This document shows, in pieces, positions 29,953-38,925 of a stretch of DNA of 64,000 nucleotides. Under the pieces are notes generated by a model that was not told the origin of the DNA, ran no database searches, and saw only the letters and a program-made list of their open reading frames with translations. Source of the DNA: CAJXZP01 sp963974475 (GTDB lineage Bacteria; Bacteroidota; Bacteroidia; Flavobacteriales_G; Salibacteraceae). Every line of letters begins with the position of its first letter. Position 1 is the stretch's first letter. Both the position numbers and the translations under genes were made by a program. The stretch lies in assembly GCA_963974475.1 (NCBI GenBank), contig CAXBCR010000014.1, forward strand, positions 17,687-81,686, read 5' to 3'.

Positions 29953-30852
29953 CTAATTCACCTGTTTAACTGCCTCCTTCAATCCATCTGCAATTCCTTT
30001 TGGATTAAAATCATAACATTCAATTATACGCGAATTGGTAAAACAGGAATTTGAAGGACGTAAATTTGCATTTGCAACATCCTTGCTTTCCGAAGTCGAC
30101 AGGTAAGCAGAATTCAAACCGCATACCTCGGCAATTTGTACCGCAAAATCATAGATGGATATTTTTTCTGCTCCTCCGATATTAAAATTCCCGTTCAACG
30201 GATTATTAATTATCCGTTCGACCAACTTTACTACATCACCTATAAAGGTGGGTGTTCTAAATTGGTCTGTTACAATATTAAGTTTTTCACCATTCGATAA
30301 ACCATCTCTCACCCAAGTGAAAAAGTTGCCTCTTGAGGCCGATTTTGAATAGCCGTAAACCAATACTGGACGAATAATACTCCAATTTGTTAATTTTTCA
30401 ACCGCCATTTCACCTCTTCGTTTACTTTCACCATACCTACTTATTGGCTCAGAGCACTCATTCTCGTCATACCAATCATTAATTCCATCAAATACAAAAT
30501 CAGAAGAAAAATAAATTAGATGAGTATTTGAGTGAATGATTATGTCAACAATATTGGAAGTTACGGTGGTATTTACTTCAAAGCATAAATCAGGATTATT
30601 TTCACAAATATCTACTTGAGAAATTGCCGCGCAATGAATGATGACATCAGGGTTAATCTGAGAAAACAACAATCGCATTTCCGCTAAACTAGTTAAGTCA
30701 ATTTCATGATAAATGATGGAAACATTTGGTAACCGATTAACTCCCTTACCGCAACCAAAAACATTCAAACTTGGATTCTTAGACAAGTTTTCCGCGATTT
30801 TGGAACCAATGAAACCATTGGGCCCAGTAATCAAGACCTTTTTCAAAGGCAT
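29953..30852 (-). CDS. RmlD-like SDR oxidoreductase (dTDP-4-dehydrorhamnose reductase family)
   Basis: 299 residues, extended SDR fold. NAD(P)-binding GPNGFIG at 10-16, AAISQVDICENNPDLCFEVN near 75-94 as in RmlD, catalytic Tyr140 and Lys144 (YGESK), substrate part to the end. RmlD reduces dTDP-4-keto-rhamnose, but other sugar-nucleotide genes are absent, so the substrate is uncertain. Its ATG overlaps the stop region of the K+ channel gene by one base; it is the last gene of a four-gene run. Confidence 0.85.
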   Translation of the reverse strand: MPLKKVLITGPNGFIGSKIAENLSKNPSLNVFGCGKGVNRLPNVSIIYHEIDLTSLAEMRLLFSQINPDVIIHCAAISQVDICENNPDLCFEVNTTVTSNIVDIIIHSNTHLIYFSSDFVFDGINDWYDENECSEPISRYGESKRRGEMAVEKLTNWSIIRPVLVYGYSKSASRGNFFTWVRDGLSNGEKLNIVTDQFRTPTFIGDVVKLVERIINNPLNGNFNIGGAEKISIYDFAVQIAEVCGLNSAYLSTSESKDVANANLRPSNSCFTNSRIIECYDFNPKGIADGLKEAVKQVN

Positions 30853-31865
30853 TAAATCTGAAAAATCGTGTTTATTTGCCTAATTTGAGTTTCGGTACCT
30901 AATACAAATATTTTACAACCTGGCACAAGAACCAATTCTCTACTAGGATTTACAAAATACTCACCATTGGGTGATCTATAGCCCACAATTAAACAGCCAG
31001 AGTCATAACTATCATCAAGCATTTTTAAATTTTCACCTTGAAATCGTTCCGGAATGTTGACGTATGAAATTTCTTCTAAATTAACCTCGTTGGAACCCAT
31101 CACTGAAATGTGGTCCAAAAACTCATGCACATCTGGCGTAACTACCAAAGAACCCATATGAGCCCCCCCAACTTTATCAGGCATAATCACATTATCGCTA
31201 CCTGCAATTCTTAATTTCTTTTCGGAGCTATCTAAGGATGCACGACTTATTATCTGAATTTTTGGAGCTAATTCTCTTGCCGTAAGCACTACAAAAACAT
31301 TGGCAGCATCACTTGGCAGGGTTGAAATAATGGACTGAGCTCTTTTAATCCCTGCTCTAATTAGCGTTTTTTCTGAGGTAGCATCTCCTTTGATATACAG
31401 CAAATTAGCCTCCTTTAAATGCAATAAGATGTCATCATTATTCTCAACAATAACGACTTCCTTCCCATAGGCTATCAGCGTTTTCACTGCTTGCGCACCA
31501 TTTCTACCATGTCCACAAACAATTACATGATTGGATATTCTATCTATATATGCGTCCACTTTATAATTTTTAAAATAATTCTGTAAATCACCATTCACGA
31601 TATACCGCGTTATATAACTCACGGTGTATGCAAAAATACCAAAGCTGAAAATTATTAAAAATGCAGTAAAAATTCTACCCTCAACAGATAAAGGTTGCAC
31701 TTCTTTAAAACCAACGGTAGAAACCGTAATAATGGTCATGTAAAAAGCATCTACAAAATTGTAGCTTTCAATAACCATAAACCCCAAAACTCCAGTCACA
31801 ACTACTGTTGAAAGCAGGAATAATGAAAAATAAAGTTCCTTAAAATATTTAAATGCGCTTGTCAC
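30852..31865 (-). CDS. Two-helix potassium channel with RCK/TrkA domains and an unusual filter
   Basis: 337 residues, GTG start at 31865. Two membrane helices (about 14-34 and 64-86) flank a pore loop whose filter reads TVGFK (50-54) instead of TVGYG/TVGFG. A Rossmann RCK domain follows (HVIVCGHGRNGAQAV near 113-127, VVIVENNDD near 136-144, IKGDATSEKTL near 157-167) and a TrkA-C domain at the end. The layout is that of MthK-type channels, gated by ligands at the RCK ring. Three bases after the PspC gene; 1-base overlap with the RmlD gene. Confidence 0.88.
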   Translation of the reverse strand: MTSAFKYFKELYFSLFLLSTVVVTGVLGFMVIESYNFVDAFYMTIITVSTVGFKEVQPLSVEGRIFTAFLIIFSFGIFAYTVSYITRYIVNGDLQNYFKNYKVDAYIDRISNHVIVCGHGRNGAQAVKTLIAYGKEVVIVENNDDILLHLKEANLLYIKGDATSEKTLIRAGIKRAQSIISTLPSDAANVFVVLTARELAPKIQIISRASLDSSEKKLRIAGSDNVIMPDKVGGAHMGSLVVTPDVHEFLDHISVMGSNEVNLEEISYVNIPERFQGENLKMLDDSYDSGCLIVGYRSPNGEYFVNPSRELVLVPGCKIFVLGTETQIRQINTIFQI

Positions 31866-31868
31866 TTG

Positions 31869-32096
31869 TTAAAATTCCCAGACTGTGGCTCGTTTTGGTT
31901 TGAACCAATTTTTGTTTTTTAAAATAAAAGCCATCATTAAATAAAGAACTAATGGCGACCCCAAAGTTAGAAATGAAAGGTAAATAAAGTACACTCTAAT
32001 ACTATTAGTATTTACATTAAATTTGGTACCCCACCACTCACAAACACCATACGCTTGATCCTCAAAGAATTCTTTTATTTTAATTACTATTTTCAT
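31869..32096 (-). CDS. PspC-domain membrane protein
   Basis: 75 residues. GVCEWWGTKFNVNTNSIRVYFIYLSFLTLGS-PLVLYLMMAFIL is the PspC pattern (amphipathic GVC/GLA segment, helix, turn, second hydrophobic helix), here reading over residues 17-60. PspC proteins sense or respond to envelope stress at the inner membrane. A one-base overlap (TAATG) couples it to the DUF2851 gene upstream, and the K+ channel gene starts 3 bases after its stop. Confidence 0.8.
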   Translation of the reverse strand: MKIVIKIKEFFEDQAYGVCEWWGTKFNVNTNSIRVYFIYLSFLTLGSPLVLYLMMAFILKNKNWFKPKRATVWEF

Positions 32097-33364
32097 TATT
32101 GAAGGATTTGTTTACCAATGCCACAAGTTAGACATTTCTTTGGTTTACAATAATTATTTGTTAGTTCTATTAACGACTGACTCTCAGACGCTCGTTTTGC
32201 AAAAATATTATTTTCCTTCCAAATTTTGGTAATAGAATTACTTTCAGACGGCAAGGATTCTAATAAATCTACTGCTTTTTCCTGAAATTCAGGATTAGCC
32301 GTTTCCTTTCCATAGTAAAACAATAAAGGAGCAACCGTATTAATTAACACCATATTCACGGCACTTTTACCTAGCCTCTTCTTTTTTGATACCGATACTT
32401 TTTGCAATGTATAATGCGTTTCCCAGAAAGTGGACACAGAAACGTTAAGCTCCTTCCAATCCTGATTAATGGAGAAATCACGTATTAATGCACCGAACAG
32501 ATTTCCAAACTTTTGAATAATTTGAGTCATTTGCACTAAACGTATGGTAGGAAAATTAGATGGTCTTACTCCTCCAAATTTCCAAATCTCTTTAGCTAAA
32601 ACCTTAAATTGATATTTGTTTTTTTGATGTGTAAATTCCTTTTGTAACGTCTTCGCGTAATCATCTTCTAATTCATCTTCAAGTAACCCAGCCACTCCAA
32701 GAAGAATAGCTTCCAATACCAAACCATTATTTCTATTCTTAATCAGAATTTTAAAGTCAATGCGTTCTGCTAACAGTTGCATGGGTAAAGCATTGGTTTT
32801 GAAACCAAAATTTTTCGCCAATTGAATAAAAACGGTTTGTTCCCAATTTCCTTTGGTACGCTCGTGAATTTCCGCAATTTCCATCACTTTTCTCTCTAAA
32901 CGTTCAATTAACAGCCGACCAAGCCAATGACCTGTTTGAAATTCATCCAGCTTACCAGTCAATCCTTGACATACCAATTTGTTTTTTGCCAGTTTCAAAT
33001 GATTATAATTGGAAATTAATTGATTGGAAATTCTACCATTAAGCTCCAAGGTGGGTATGGGGTTACCGGCCACATCAAATACATCTTCATCATATTTCAT
33101 TACCACATGAAGCACCGTTTTCAAATAAGCCAAATCCGATTGATGTTGATGCCGGTACCAATCTGTAGAATTGAGATGCATCTCTACTTGTCCTACCCAA
33201 ACTAGGTCTCCAATTTTAATTTTCGCATTGAAAAAATCAGGGCCCGATTCGGTATTGTGATCCCCTACAGAAACAACTTCGATTTCCTGACCATCGGTCG
33301 TTTTAAGTTGATGTAGGTTGAATAATTTAAATTTCCAGACGTAGTGTAAAAAATCTTCGGACAT
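32096..33364 (-). CDS. DUF2851 family protein
   Basis: 422 residues from ATG 33364 (MSEDFLHYVWKFKLFN, the conserved beginning); the frame's earlier ATG at 33382 adds six residues and is less likely. Conserved features: GDHNTESGPDFFNAKI near 39-54, GQVEMHLNSTDWYRHQH near 62-78, and a C-terminal Cys-x-x-Cys (KPKKCLTCGIGKQIL). The first half looks like a restriction-endonuclease or nuclease-like fold by motif spacing (E, D, then Q-V-E), but this is only an impression. Function unknown. First gene of the run DUF2851-PspC-channel-RmlD. Confidence 0.88.
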   Translation of the reverse strand: MSEDFLHYVWKFKLFNLHQLKTTDGQEIEVVSVGDHNTESGPDFFNAKIKIGDLVWVGQVEMHLNSTDWYRHQHQSDLAYLKTVLHVVMKYDEDVFDVAGNPIPTLELNGRISNQLISNYNHLKLAKNKLVCQGLTGKLDEFQTGHWLGRLLIERLERKVMEIAEIHERTKGNWEQTVFIQLAKNFGFKTNALPMQLLAERIDFKILIKNRNNGLVLEAILLGVAGLLEDELEDDYAKTLQKEFTHQKNKYQFKVLAKEIWKFGGVRPSNFPTIRLVQMTQIIQKFGNLFGALIRDFSINQDWKELNVSVSTFWETHYTLQKVSVSKKKRLGKSAVNMVLINTVAPLLFYYGKETANPEFQEKAVDLLESLPSESNSITKIWKENNIFAKRASESQSLIELTNNYCKPKKCLTCGIGKQILQ

Positions 33365-33469
33365 AGCATTGAGAATTAGCAATTTCGAAGGTATTACTAA
33401 ATACTCAATTTTGACGGGTTACTTCAATTTATTCCTGCTATTTGACAATTATTTTAACAACAGCGCAAA

Positions 33470-34291
33470 CTAAATAACTCCATTTTCAGCTAAATGCTTC
33501 GCCATTTCAAGTTGAATCTTTTTTGCTTCGATTCCCGCTTTTTCAGCAAAATCATCCTCATTAGAAGCATAAATTATCCCTCTAGATGAATTTACTAATA
33601 ATCCACAATCGGCAATCATGCCATATTTCACTACATCGCTTAAGCTACCTCCTTGCGCTCCCACACCTGGAACCAAGAAAAAGTGATTTGGGACTTGTTT
33701 TCTAACTACCCCAATTTCTTCACCTCGGGTAGCTCCAACTACATACATCATGTTAGAAGGTGTTCCCCATTGTGAAGAGACCTCAAGTACTTTCTCAAAT
33801 ACCTTTTCACCACTTTGAAGCACCTGTTGTTGAAAATCCAACGCTCCCTTATTGGACGTTAGCGCCAATAAAATCACCCACTTTTCCTCATATGCCAAAA
33901 ATGGCGTAACAGAGTCTTGCCCCATATACGGTGCTACGGTAATGGAATCAAAATCGGATGTTTCAAAAAATGCTTTTGCATACAAATGAGAGGTATTTCC
34001 AATATCTCCACGTTTAGCATCCGCGATTGTAAATATATTTTGTGGTATATATTCTAAGGTTTTTCGAAGGCTTTCCCACCCACTTTCACCTAAACTTTCG
34101 TAAAAAGCGATATTTGGTTTATAGGCGACACAAAAATCTTTAGTGGCATCAATAATGGCTTTATTAAACTCAAAAACGGGATCTTCTTTTTCCCACAAAT
34201 GTGATGGTATTTTATCTGGATCAGTATCCAAACCAACGCATAAAAACGTTTTTTTCCTTTTAATTTCAGCAACTAATTCGTCTCGTGTCAT
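33470..34291 (-). CDS. pyrF: Orotidine 5'-phosphate decarboxylase (type 2)
   Basis: 273 residues, the longer type 2 form. Decarboxylates OMP to UMP, last step of UMP synthesis. The catalytic segment DAKRGDIG is at 91-98 (Asp, Lys, Asp network complete), with FLCVGLDTD at 16-24 and the phosphate-binding VVGATRGEE plus GVGAQGG downstream. The start MTRDELVAEIKRKKTFLCVG is normal for Bacteroidota. Last gene of purM-prfA-pyrF, 38 bases after prfA. A TAAATTTG box touches its ATG (see findings). Confidence 0.96.
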   Translation of the reverse strand: MTRDELVAEIKRKKTFLCVGLDTDPDKIPSHLWEKEDPVFEFNKAIIDATKDFCVAYKPNIAFYESLGESGWESLRKTLEYIPQNIFTIADAKRGDIGNTSHLYAKAFFETSDFDSITVAPYMGQDSVTPFLAYEEKWVILLALTSNKGALDFQQQVLQSGEKVFEKVLEVSSQWGTPSNMMYVVGATRGEEIGVVRKQVPNHFFLVPGVGAQGGSLSDVVKYGMIADCGLLVNSSRGIIYASNEDDFAEKAGIEAKKIQLEMAKHLAENGVI

Positions 34292-34292
34292 G

Positions 34293-34300
34293 CAAATTTA
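34293..34300 (-). promoter_or_regulatory. TAnnTTTG box one base upstream of pyrF ATG
   Basis: TAAATTTG (34300-34293) followed by a single C and the ATG at 34291. If functional, transcription would begin inside the start codon or just after it, so it may be chance. Confidence 0.25.
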
Positions 34301-34329
34301 TTTTCTATCCTTCTCGGATATCATTCCGT

Positions 34330-35397
34330 TTATTCCCCTTCTTGCAATTTGGCGGTGTTTTCAGCCAATTTCAATTCGTCCACAAATTTTTGAATATCTC
34401 CATCCATTACCGATGGGAGGTTGTAAACTGTTAACCCAATTCTATGGTCAGTCACTCGCCCTTGCGGATAATTATATGTTCTAATTTTCGCAGATCTATC
34501 ACCACTAGATACCATTCCTTGTCTTAATACAGAATCGGCTTCCAATTTCTTTTGCAACTCCATATCATAAATACGTGAACGCAACACTTGAAGCGCTTTA
34601 TCATAGTTACGAGGTTGTGATTTTTGATCTTGACATTGCGCCACAATTCCGGTAGGAAGGTGAGTTAAACGTACGGCAGAATAGGTTGTATTTACCGATT
34701 GACCTCCTGGTCCAGACGCACAATATAAGTCCTTACGAATATCCGAATTTTTAATCTCCACATCAAACTCATCTGCCTCAGGAAGAACCATAACCGTTGC
34801 TGCAGAAGTATGTACACGACCTTGTGTTTCGGTTTGCGGAACGCGTTGTACACGATGTACACCGGCCTCAAATTTCAATTCGCCATAAACATCTTCGCCC
34901 TCTACCTCAATAATCACCTCTTTATATCCACCCTGTGTTCCGTAACTTACATCCATTACGGATACTTTCCATCCACGACCTTCACAGTATTTGGTATACA
35001 TTCTAAATAAATCACCGGCAAAAAGTGAAGCTTCATCTCCTCCTGTACCCGCACGGAATTCCATTACGCAGTTTTTCTCGTCTTCAGGATCTTTTGGAAC
35101 GAGCAGTTGCTTTAAGTCCTCTTCAATCACTGCTTTTTGAGGAACTAACTCTTGCAATTCCTCTTCCGCCATTTCCTTAAATTCAGGATCATCCTCTGTG
35201 CTAATAATTTCTTTATTATTGGCAATATTGGAAATTACTTCTTGGTATTTTTCATACACGTCCACAATTTTACCAAGGTTTTTATATTCCTTGTTTAATC
35301 TGACGTAACGTTTCATATCAGAAATAATAGCAGGATCTACAATCATTTTAGATACTTCTATAAAACGCTCTTTAATTAATTCTAATTTTTCTATCAT
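34330..35397 (-). CDS. prfA: Peptide chain release factor 1
   Basis: 355 residues, normal length. Terminates translation at UAA and UAG. The catalytic GGQ is at 231-233 (SGPGGQSVN), and the codon-recognition tripeptide is PQT (187-189) where E. coli has PAT. N-terminal helical domain 1-100, core domains 2-4 afterwards. Placed between purM (52 bases) and pyrF (38 bases), likely one transcript. Confidence 0.98.
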   Translation of the reverse strand: MIEKLELIKERFIEVSKMIVDPAIISDMKRYVRLNKEYKNLGKIVDVYEKYQEVISNIANNKEIISTEDDPEFKEMAEEELQELVPQKAVIEEDLKQLLVPKDPEDEKNCVMEFRAGTGGDEASLFAGDLFRMYTKYCEGRGWKVSVMDVSYGTQGGYKEVIIEVEGEDVYGELKFEAGVHRVQRVPQTETQGRVHTSAATVMVLPEADEFDVEIKNSDIRKDLYCASGPGGQSVNTTYSAVRLTHLPTGIVAQCQDQKSQPRNYDKALQVLRSRIYDMELQKKLEADSVLRQGMVSSGDRSAKIRTYNYPQGRVTDHRIGLTVYNLPSVMDGDIQKFVDELKLAENTAKLQEGE

Positions 35398-35449
35398 TCT
35401 AAATTCCTCTTATTATAATACGCACTTCATTTAAGCTTCGGTGTAGCAC

Positions 35450-36613
35450 CTAGTACTTAAACTCCCCGTATTCGGAAGTAATAATTAATTCCCGTTTTTC
35501 AGATGCTTCCACTCGCCCAATAACTTGAGCAGGTATATTAAAGCTTTCAGAAATTGAAATTATTTTTTGAGCCGTTTCTTCATCGGTATAAATTTCCATA
35601 CGGTGCCCCATATTAAAAACCTGATACATTTCTCTCCATTCGGTTTCGGACTGCTCTTTGATTAGTTTAAAGAGTGGTGGAATTTCAAACATATTATCCT
35701 TAATTACTCTATGCTCCCCAACAAAATGTAGTATTTTGGTTTGAGCACCTCCAGAACAGTGAACCATTCCATCTAATTGCCCTCTATGTTCTTTCAAAAT
35801 AGCAGCAATCACTGGTGCATAGGTTCGGGTAGGCGATAAAACTAATTTTCCCGCGTTGAGCGGTGACCCGCTAACTTCGGAGGTTAATTCCATTCCACCT
35901 GAATATACTAACTCCGTATCAATGGATGAATCATAAGTTTGTGGATAGTTTTTGGCTACATTTTTACTAAACACATCGTGACGCGCAGAGGTTAACCCAT
36001 TACTACCCATACCACCGTTGTATTCTTTCTCATATGACGCTTGACCCGAAGAGGCTAAACCAACAATAACATTGCCCGGTTTGATATTCGCGTTATCTAC
36101 AATTTCCGATTTTTTTAATCGAGCCACCACGGTAGAATCCACGATAATAGTACGAACCAAGTCACCTACATCGGCAGTTTCACCACCGGTAGAAATTATC
36201 TCAACTCCGTATTGTTTTAAATCTTCAATTAGTTCTTCGGTACCTTCAATAATGGCTTTAATGACTTCACCTGGTATTAAACCTTTGTTTCGACCAATAG
36301 TAGAAGACAATAATATTGGTCCGGTAGCTCCGACACACAACAAATCATCGATATTCATGATTAAGGCATCCTGTGCAATTCCTTTCCATACAGAGATGTC
36401 GCCTGTTTCTTTCCAATACGCATACGCGAGAGAAGATTTTGTACCTGCTCCATCTGCGTGCATTACTACACAGTGATCATGGCTACCGGTAAGATAATCG
36501 GGCACAATTTTACAAAAGGCTTTTGGAAACAATCCTTTATCTATATTTTCAATGGCTTTGTGAACGTCTGTTTTCTCTGCAGATACGCCCCTCTTTTCAT
36601 ACTTAGATGCCAT
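35450..36613 (-). CDS. purM: Phosphoribosylformylglycinamidine cyclo-ligase (AIR synthase)
   Basis: 387 residues, the longer Bacteroidota form. ATP-dependent ring closure of FGAM to AIR in purine synthesis. Visible: HADGAGTKSSLAY near 51-63 (substrate/ATP loop), NIDDLLCVGATGPILLSSTIGRN near 89-111, and the GGETADVGDLVRT segment near 140-155. C-terminal domain includes SPTRTYAPVI and HCSGGAQTKI. First gene of purM-prfA-pyrF with a promoter box 40 bases upstream. Confidence 0.96.
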   Translation of the reverse strand: MASKYEKRGVSAEKTDVHKAIENIDKGLFPKAFCKIVPDYLTGSHDHCVVMHADGAGTKSSLAYAYWKETGDISVWKGIAQDALIMNIDDLLCVGATGPILLSSTIGRNKGLIPGEVIKAIIEGTEELIEDLKQYGVEIISTGGETADVGDLVRTIIVDSTVVARLKKSEIVDNANIKPGNVIVGLASSGQASYEKEYNGGMGSNGLTSARHDVFSKNVAKNYPQTYDSSIDTELVYSGGMELTSEVSGSPLNAGKLVLSPTRTYAPVIAAILKEHRGQLDGMVHCSGGAQTKILHFVGEHRVIKDNMFEIPPLFKLIKEQSETEWREMYQVFNMGHRMEIYTDEETAQKIISISESFNIPAQVIGRVEASEKRELIITSEYGEFKY

Positions 36614-36652
36614 AATTTTTTCAATTTAAAATCACAATTATCAGATACGTTA

Positions 36653-36660
36653 CAAAGGTA
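36653..36660 (-). promoter_or_regulatory. -7 promoter box of purM
   Basis: TACCTTTG on the minus strand (36660-36653), leader about 35 bases to ATG 36613. No -33 box seen. Confidence 0.5.
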
Positions 36661-36703
36661 CTATTGATAATCAGAATACTTTTTACTTATATTATATATA
36701 TAC

Positions 36704-36735
36704 AAAAAAAGCACCCCTAAATAAATAGGAATGCT
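36704..36735 (-). terminator. Intrinsic terminator after porE
   Basis: On the minus strand a 10-bp stem (36735-36726 with 36719-36710, two G-U pairs) followed by seven Us; 22 bases past the stop at 36757. Confidence 0.75.
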
Positions 36736-36756
36736 CTTTACTTATATATATGTTAT

Positions 36757-38790
36757 CTAATTATCTGATTCAGTAGCATCACCTTCTTCAGGTGTTGCTG
36801 GAGCAGCAACGTAATCATCACGTATTACACGGAATGTGGTACGTCTGTTCTTTTGGTGTGCCGCTTCTTTTTCTTCCTTGGTAGGCAAAGAATTAATCAC
36901 ATCTTCTGCTATAACCGGCATTGTTTCTCCATACCCCTTGGCAATCATACGCCCTGCTGGAATACCTTTAGACTCTAAATAATCCACACAACTTTGTGCA
37001 CGTTTTTGAGATAATATTTGATTGTTTTTATCTGTACCCCTCGCATCTGTATGCGACATCAGTTCAACCACTAATGTTGGATTATCAATAAGTGTTTGAT
37101 ACAAGAAATCTAATGAATCTTTAGAGTTTACACTATCATTAACCTGCAATTCCCATTTAGCTAAATCATAACGTACTTCTGGAAATCTAATCTCATTTTT
37201 CTTAATCGATTGCATTTTCACATCATGCACAATCTTGGTTGATTCGGTACGACCCAAAGTAGTTTCTTGACCGCTACCATTCAAATAACTCTTTTTAGAA
37301 AATTCTAAAGTATAAGAAGTTTCATCTTTAATGTAACGTTCGGTACCTCCTGGAATTTGGTCAAACTCATAATAACCAAGTTCATCTGTTTTAGATTCTA
37401 CCGTAGATCCATCAGTCCCAATTAATTTAATAGAAACATCCGAAATCGGAGTTCCATCATCCACATCGGAAATCGTACCAGCAAGGATAAATTTCAATGG
37501 TGGTACTCTAAAAGACCAGATATCATCCATTCCTCTACCACCTGGACGGTCAGAAGACAAATAACCTCTATTGGCTAACCCATCAAAAATAATAGCGAAA
37601 TCATTATAAGATGTATTGATAGGTGATTTCATGTTCTGTACATTATTCCACACATCAGTTACTCCCACACGGTCGGCACTAAAAATATCTAAACTACCCA
37701 TTCCTGGATGCCCGTTAGAGGCGAAAAACAATCTACCATCTTCATGAATAAAAGGATACATTTCATCTCCGGAAGTATTTACATCTCCACCACAGTTGAT
37801 GGCTTCACCCCAAGATTTTCCTTTTTTATCATATTTAACGTACCAAATATCTTTACCACCAAAGCCACCTGGCATATCAGACGCAAAGAACAAATATTGA
37901 TCCTTTAAACCAATACTTGGATGACCTACTACAGAAGTATCACTTTTACTTAAAGGAATCAATTCCGGTTCACCCCAAGCAGAGCCCACTTTTTTAGTAA
38001 CGTAAATAGAACAACCCAAACGAGATTTCTTTTTGGTTAAACAGCGTGTAAAATACACCGTTTTAAATTTAGAATCTGCACTTGCACTTCCTTCGTTTGC
38101 TGTACCATTATTTATAACACCTTCATCAATTAAAGTAGGTGTCATCCATTTACGACTCTTTTTGTCTTGTTTTGAATACCAAATAGAAGAATAACTTTGC
38201 CCTGTAATTTCATCCACGTTATCGCCTACGCTACCTTCTTTAGTTGAAGTAAACATTATTGACTGATGTCTTTTGTCTGCCCAAGCAGGTGCAAAATCAG
38301 CTTTTTTTGAATTTATTACTGGATCCTTTTCCACCAAATAACGACTTGGGTTATCCAACCATTCTTGTGCTTTCTTACATTCAGAAATATACTGGTCGGC
38401 TCTTGCATCCGAAGGATTCAATTCCTTATATTTTTTAAACTCCACAATCGCCTGATCATATAAGCCTGTTCTACGCATCGTTTCCGCATAATAAAACTGA
38501 GCTTCTGGGTCTTTGTAACCCGATTTAATAGCCTTGCTTAACCAACCTTTTGCATTATCAAAATCCTCCATTTTAAAATAGGAATATCCAATTCTATACA
38601 AAATAAGCTTCTTACCAGCGTTTGATTTCTCTTTTGAATAGGCTGCTTTGTATAATACTACCGCTTCATAATAAGAGTGAGATTTGAATTTCGCATCAGC
38701 TTCTTTTGTTGCGCTTTTTTGGGCTAATAAACTGGAACCCAAAAACATAAACATTAACACGAATGGTAATCGAAGTACAAAAAATTTCAT
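36757..38790 (-). CDS. porE: PorE-like T9SS component: TPR, beta-propeller, Cna-like and OmpA domains
   Basis: 677 residues. Signal peptide 1-24 (ending LLAQ). TPR-like helices about 25-145 (YYEAVVLYKAAYSKE, YYAETMRRTGLYDQAIVEFKKY), a PD40/WD40-type propeller about 165-430 (repeated blades such as FFASDMPGGFGGKDIWYV and FFASNGHPGMGSLDIFS), a carboxypeptidase-regulatory-like domain about 432-530 (VSIKLIGTDGSTVESKTDELGYYEF), and an OmpA-like peptidoglycan-binding domain about 545-665 (ELMSHTDARGTDKNNQILSQKRAQSC). This order is that of PorE of Porphyromonas gingivalis, which links the T9SS to peptidoglycan. No lipobox cysteine follows the signal. Transcribed alone. Confidence 0.85.
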   Translation of the reverse strand: MKFFVLRLPFVLMFMFLGSSLLAQKSATKEADAKFKSHSYYEAVVLYKAAYSKEKSNAGKKLILYRIGYSYFKMEDFDNAKGWLSKAIKSGYKDPEAQFYYAETMRRTGLYDQAIVEFKKYKELNPSDARADQYISECKKAQEWLDNPSRYLVEKDPVINSKKADFAPAWADKRHQSIMFTSTKEGSVGDNVDEITGQSYSSIWYSKQDKKSRKWMTPTLIDEGVINNGTANEGSASADSKFKTVYFTRCLTKKKSRLGCSIYVTKKVGSAWGEPELIPLSKSDTSVVGHPSIGLKDQYLFFASDMPGGFGGKDIWYVKYDKKGKSWGEAINCGGDVNTSGDEMYPFIHEDGRLFFASNGHPGMGSLDIFSADRVGVTDVWNNVQNMKSPINTSYNDFAIIFDGLANRGYLSSDRPGGRGMDDIWSFRVPPLKFILAGTISDVDDGTPISDVSIKLIGTDGSTVESKTDELGYYEFDQIPGGTERYIKDETSYTLEFSKKSYLNGSGQETTLGRTESTKIVHDVKMQSIKKNEIRFPEVRYDLAKWELQVNDSVNSKDSLDFLYQTLIDNPTLVVELMSHTDARGTDKNNQILSQKRAQSCVDYLESKGIPAGRMIAKGYGETMPVIAEDVINSLPTKEEKEAAHQKNRRTTFRVIRDDYVAAPATPEEGDATESDN

Positions 38791-38884
38791 ATATTCTTCT
38801 TTTAATTTTTGAAATAAACCCTATTTCGTTCGAGATTTATAAGGCCTCCAAAGTAAGTAAATATTTTAAATCTGAAAAACAATA

Positions 38885-38916
38885 AAAAGCCTCTTTTTGG
38901 AGTAAAAGAGGCTTTT
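38885..38916 (-). terminator. Intrinsic terminator after GSIII
   Basis: Perfect 13-bp stem (38885-38897 / 38904-38916), 6-base loop, T-rich on both sides; 10 bases past the stop at 38926. Confidence 0.92.
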
Positions 38917-38925
38917 CAATTTTGC

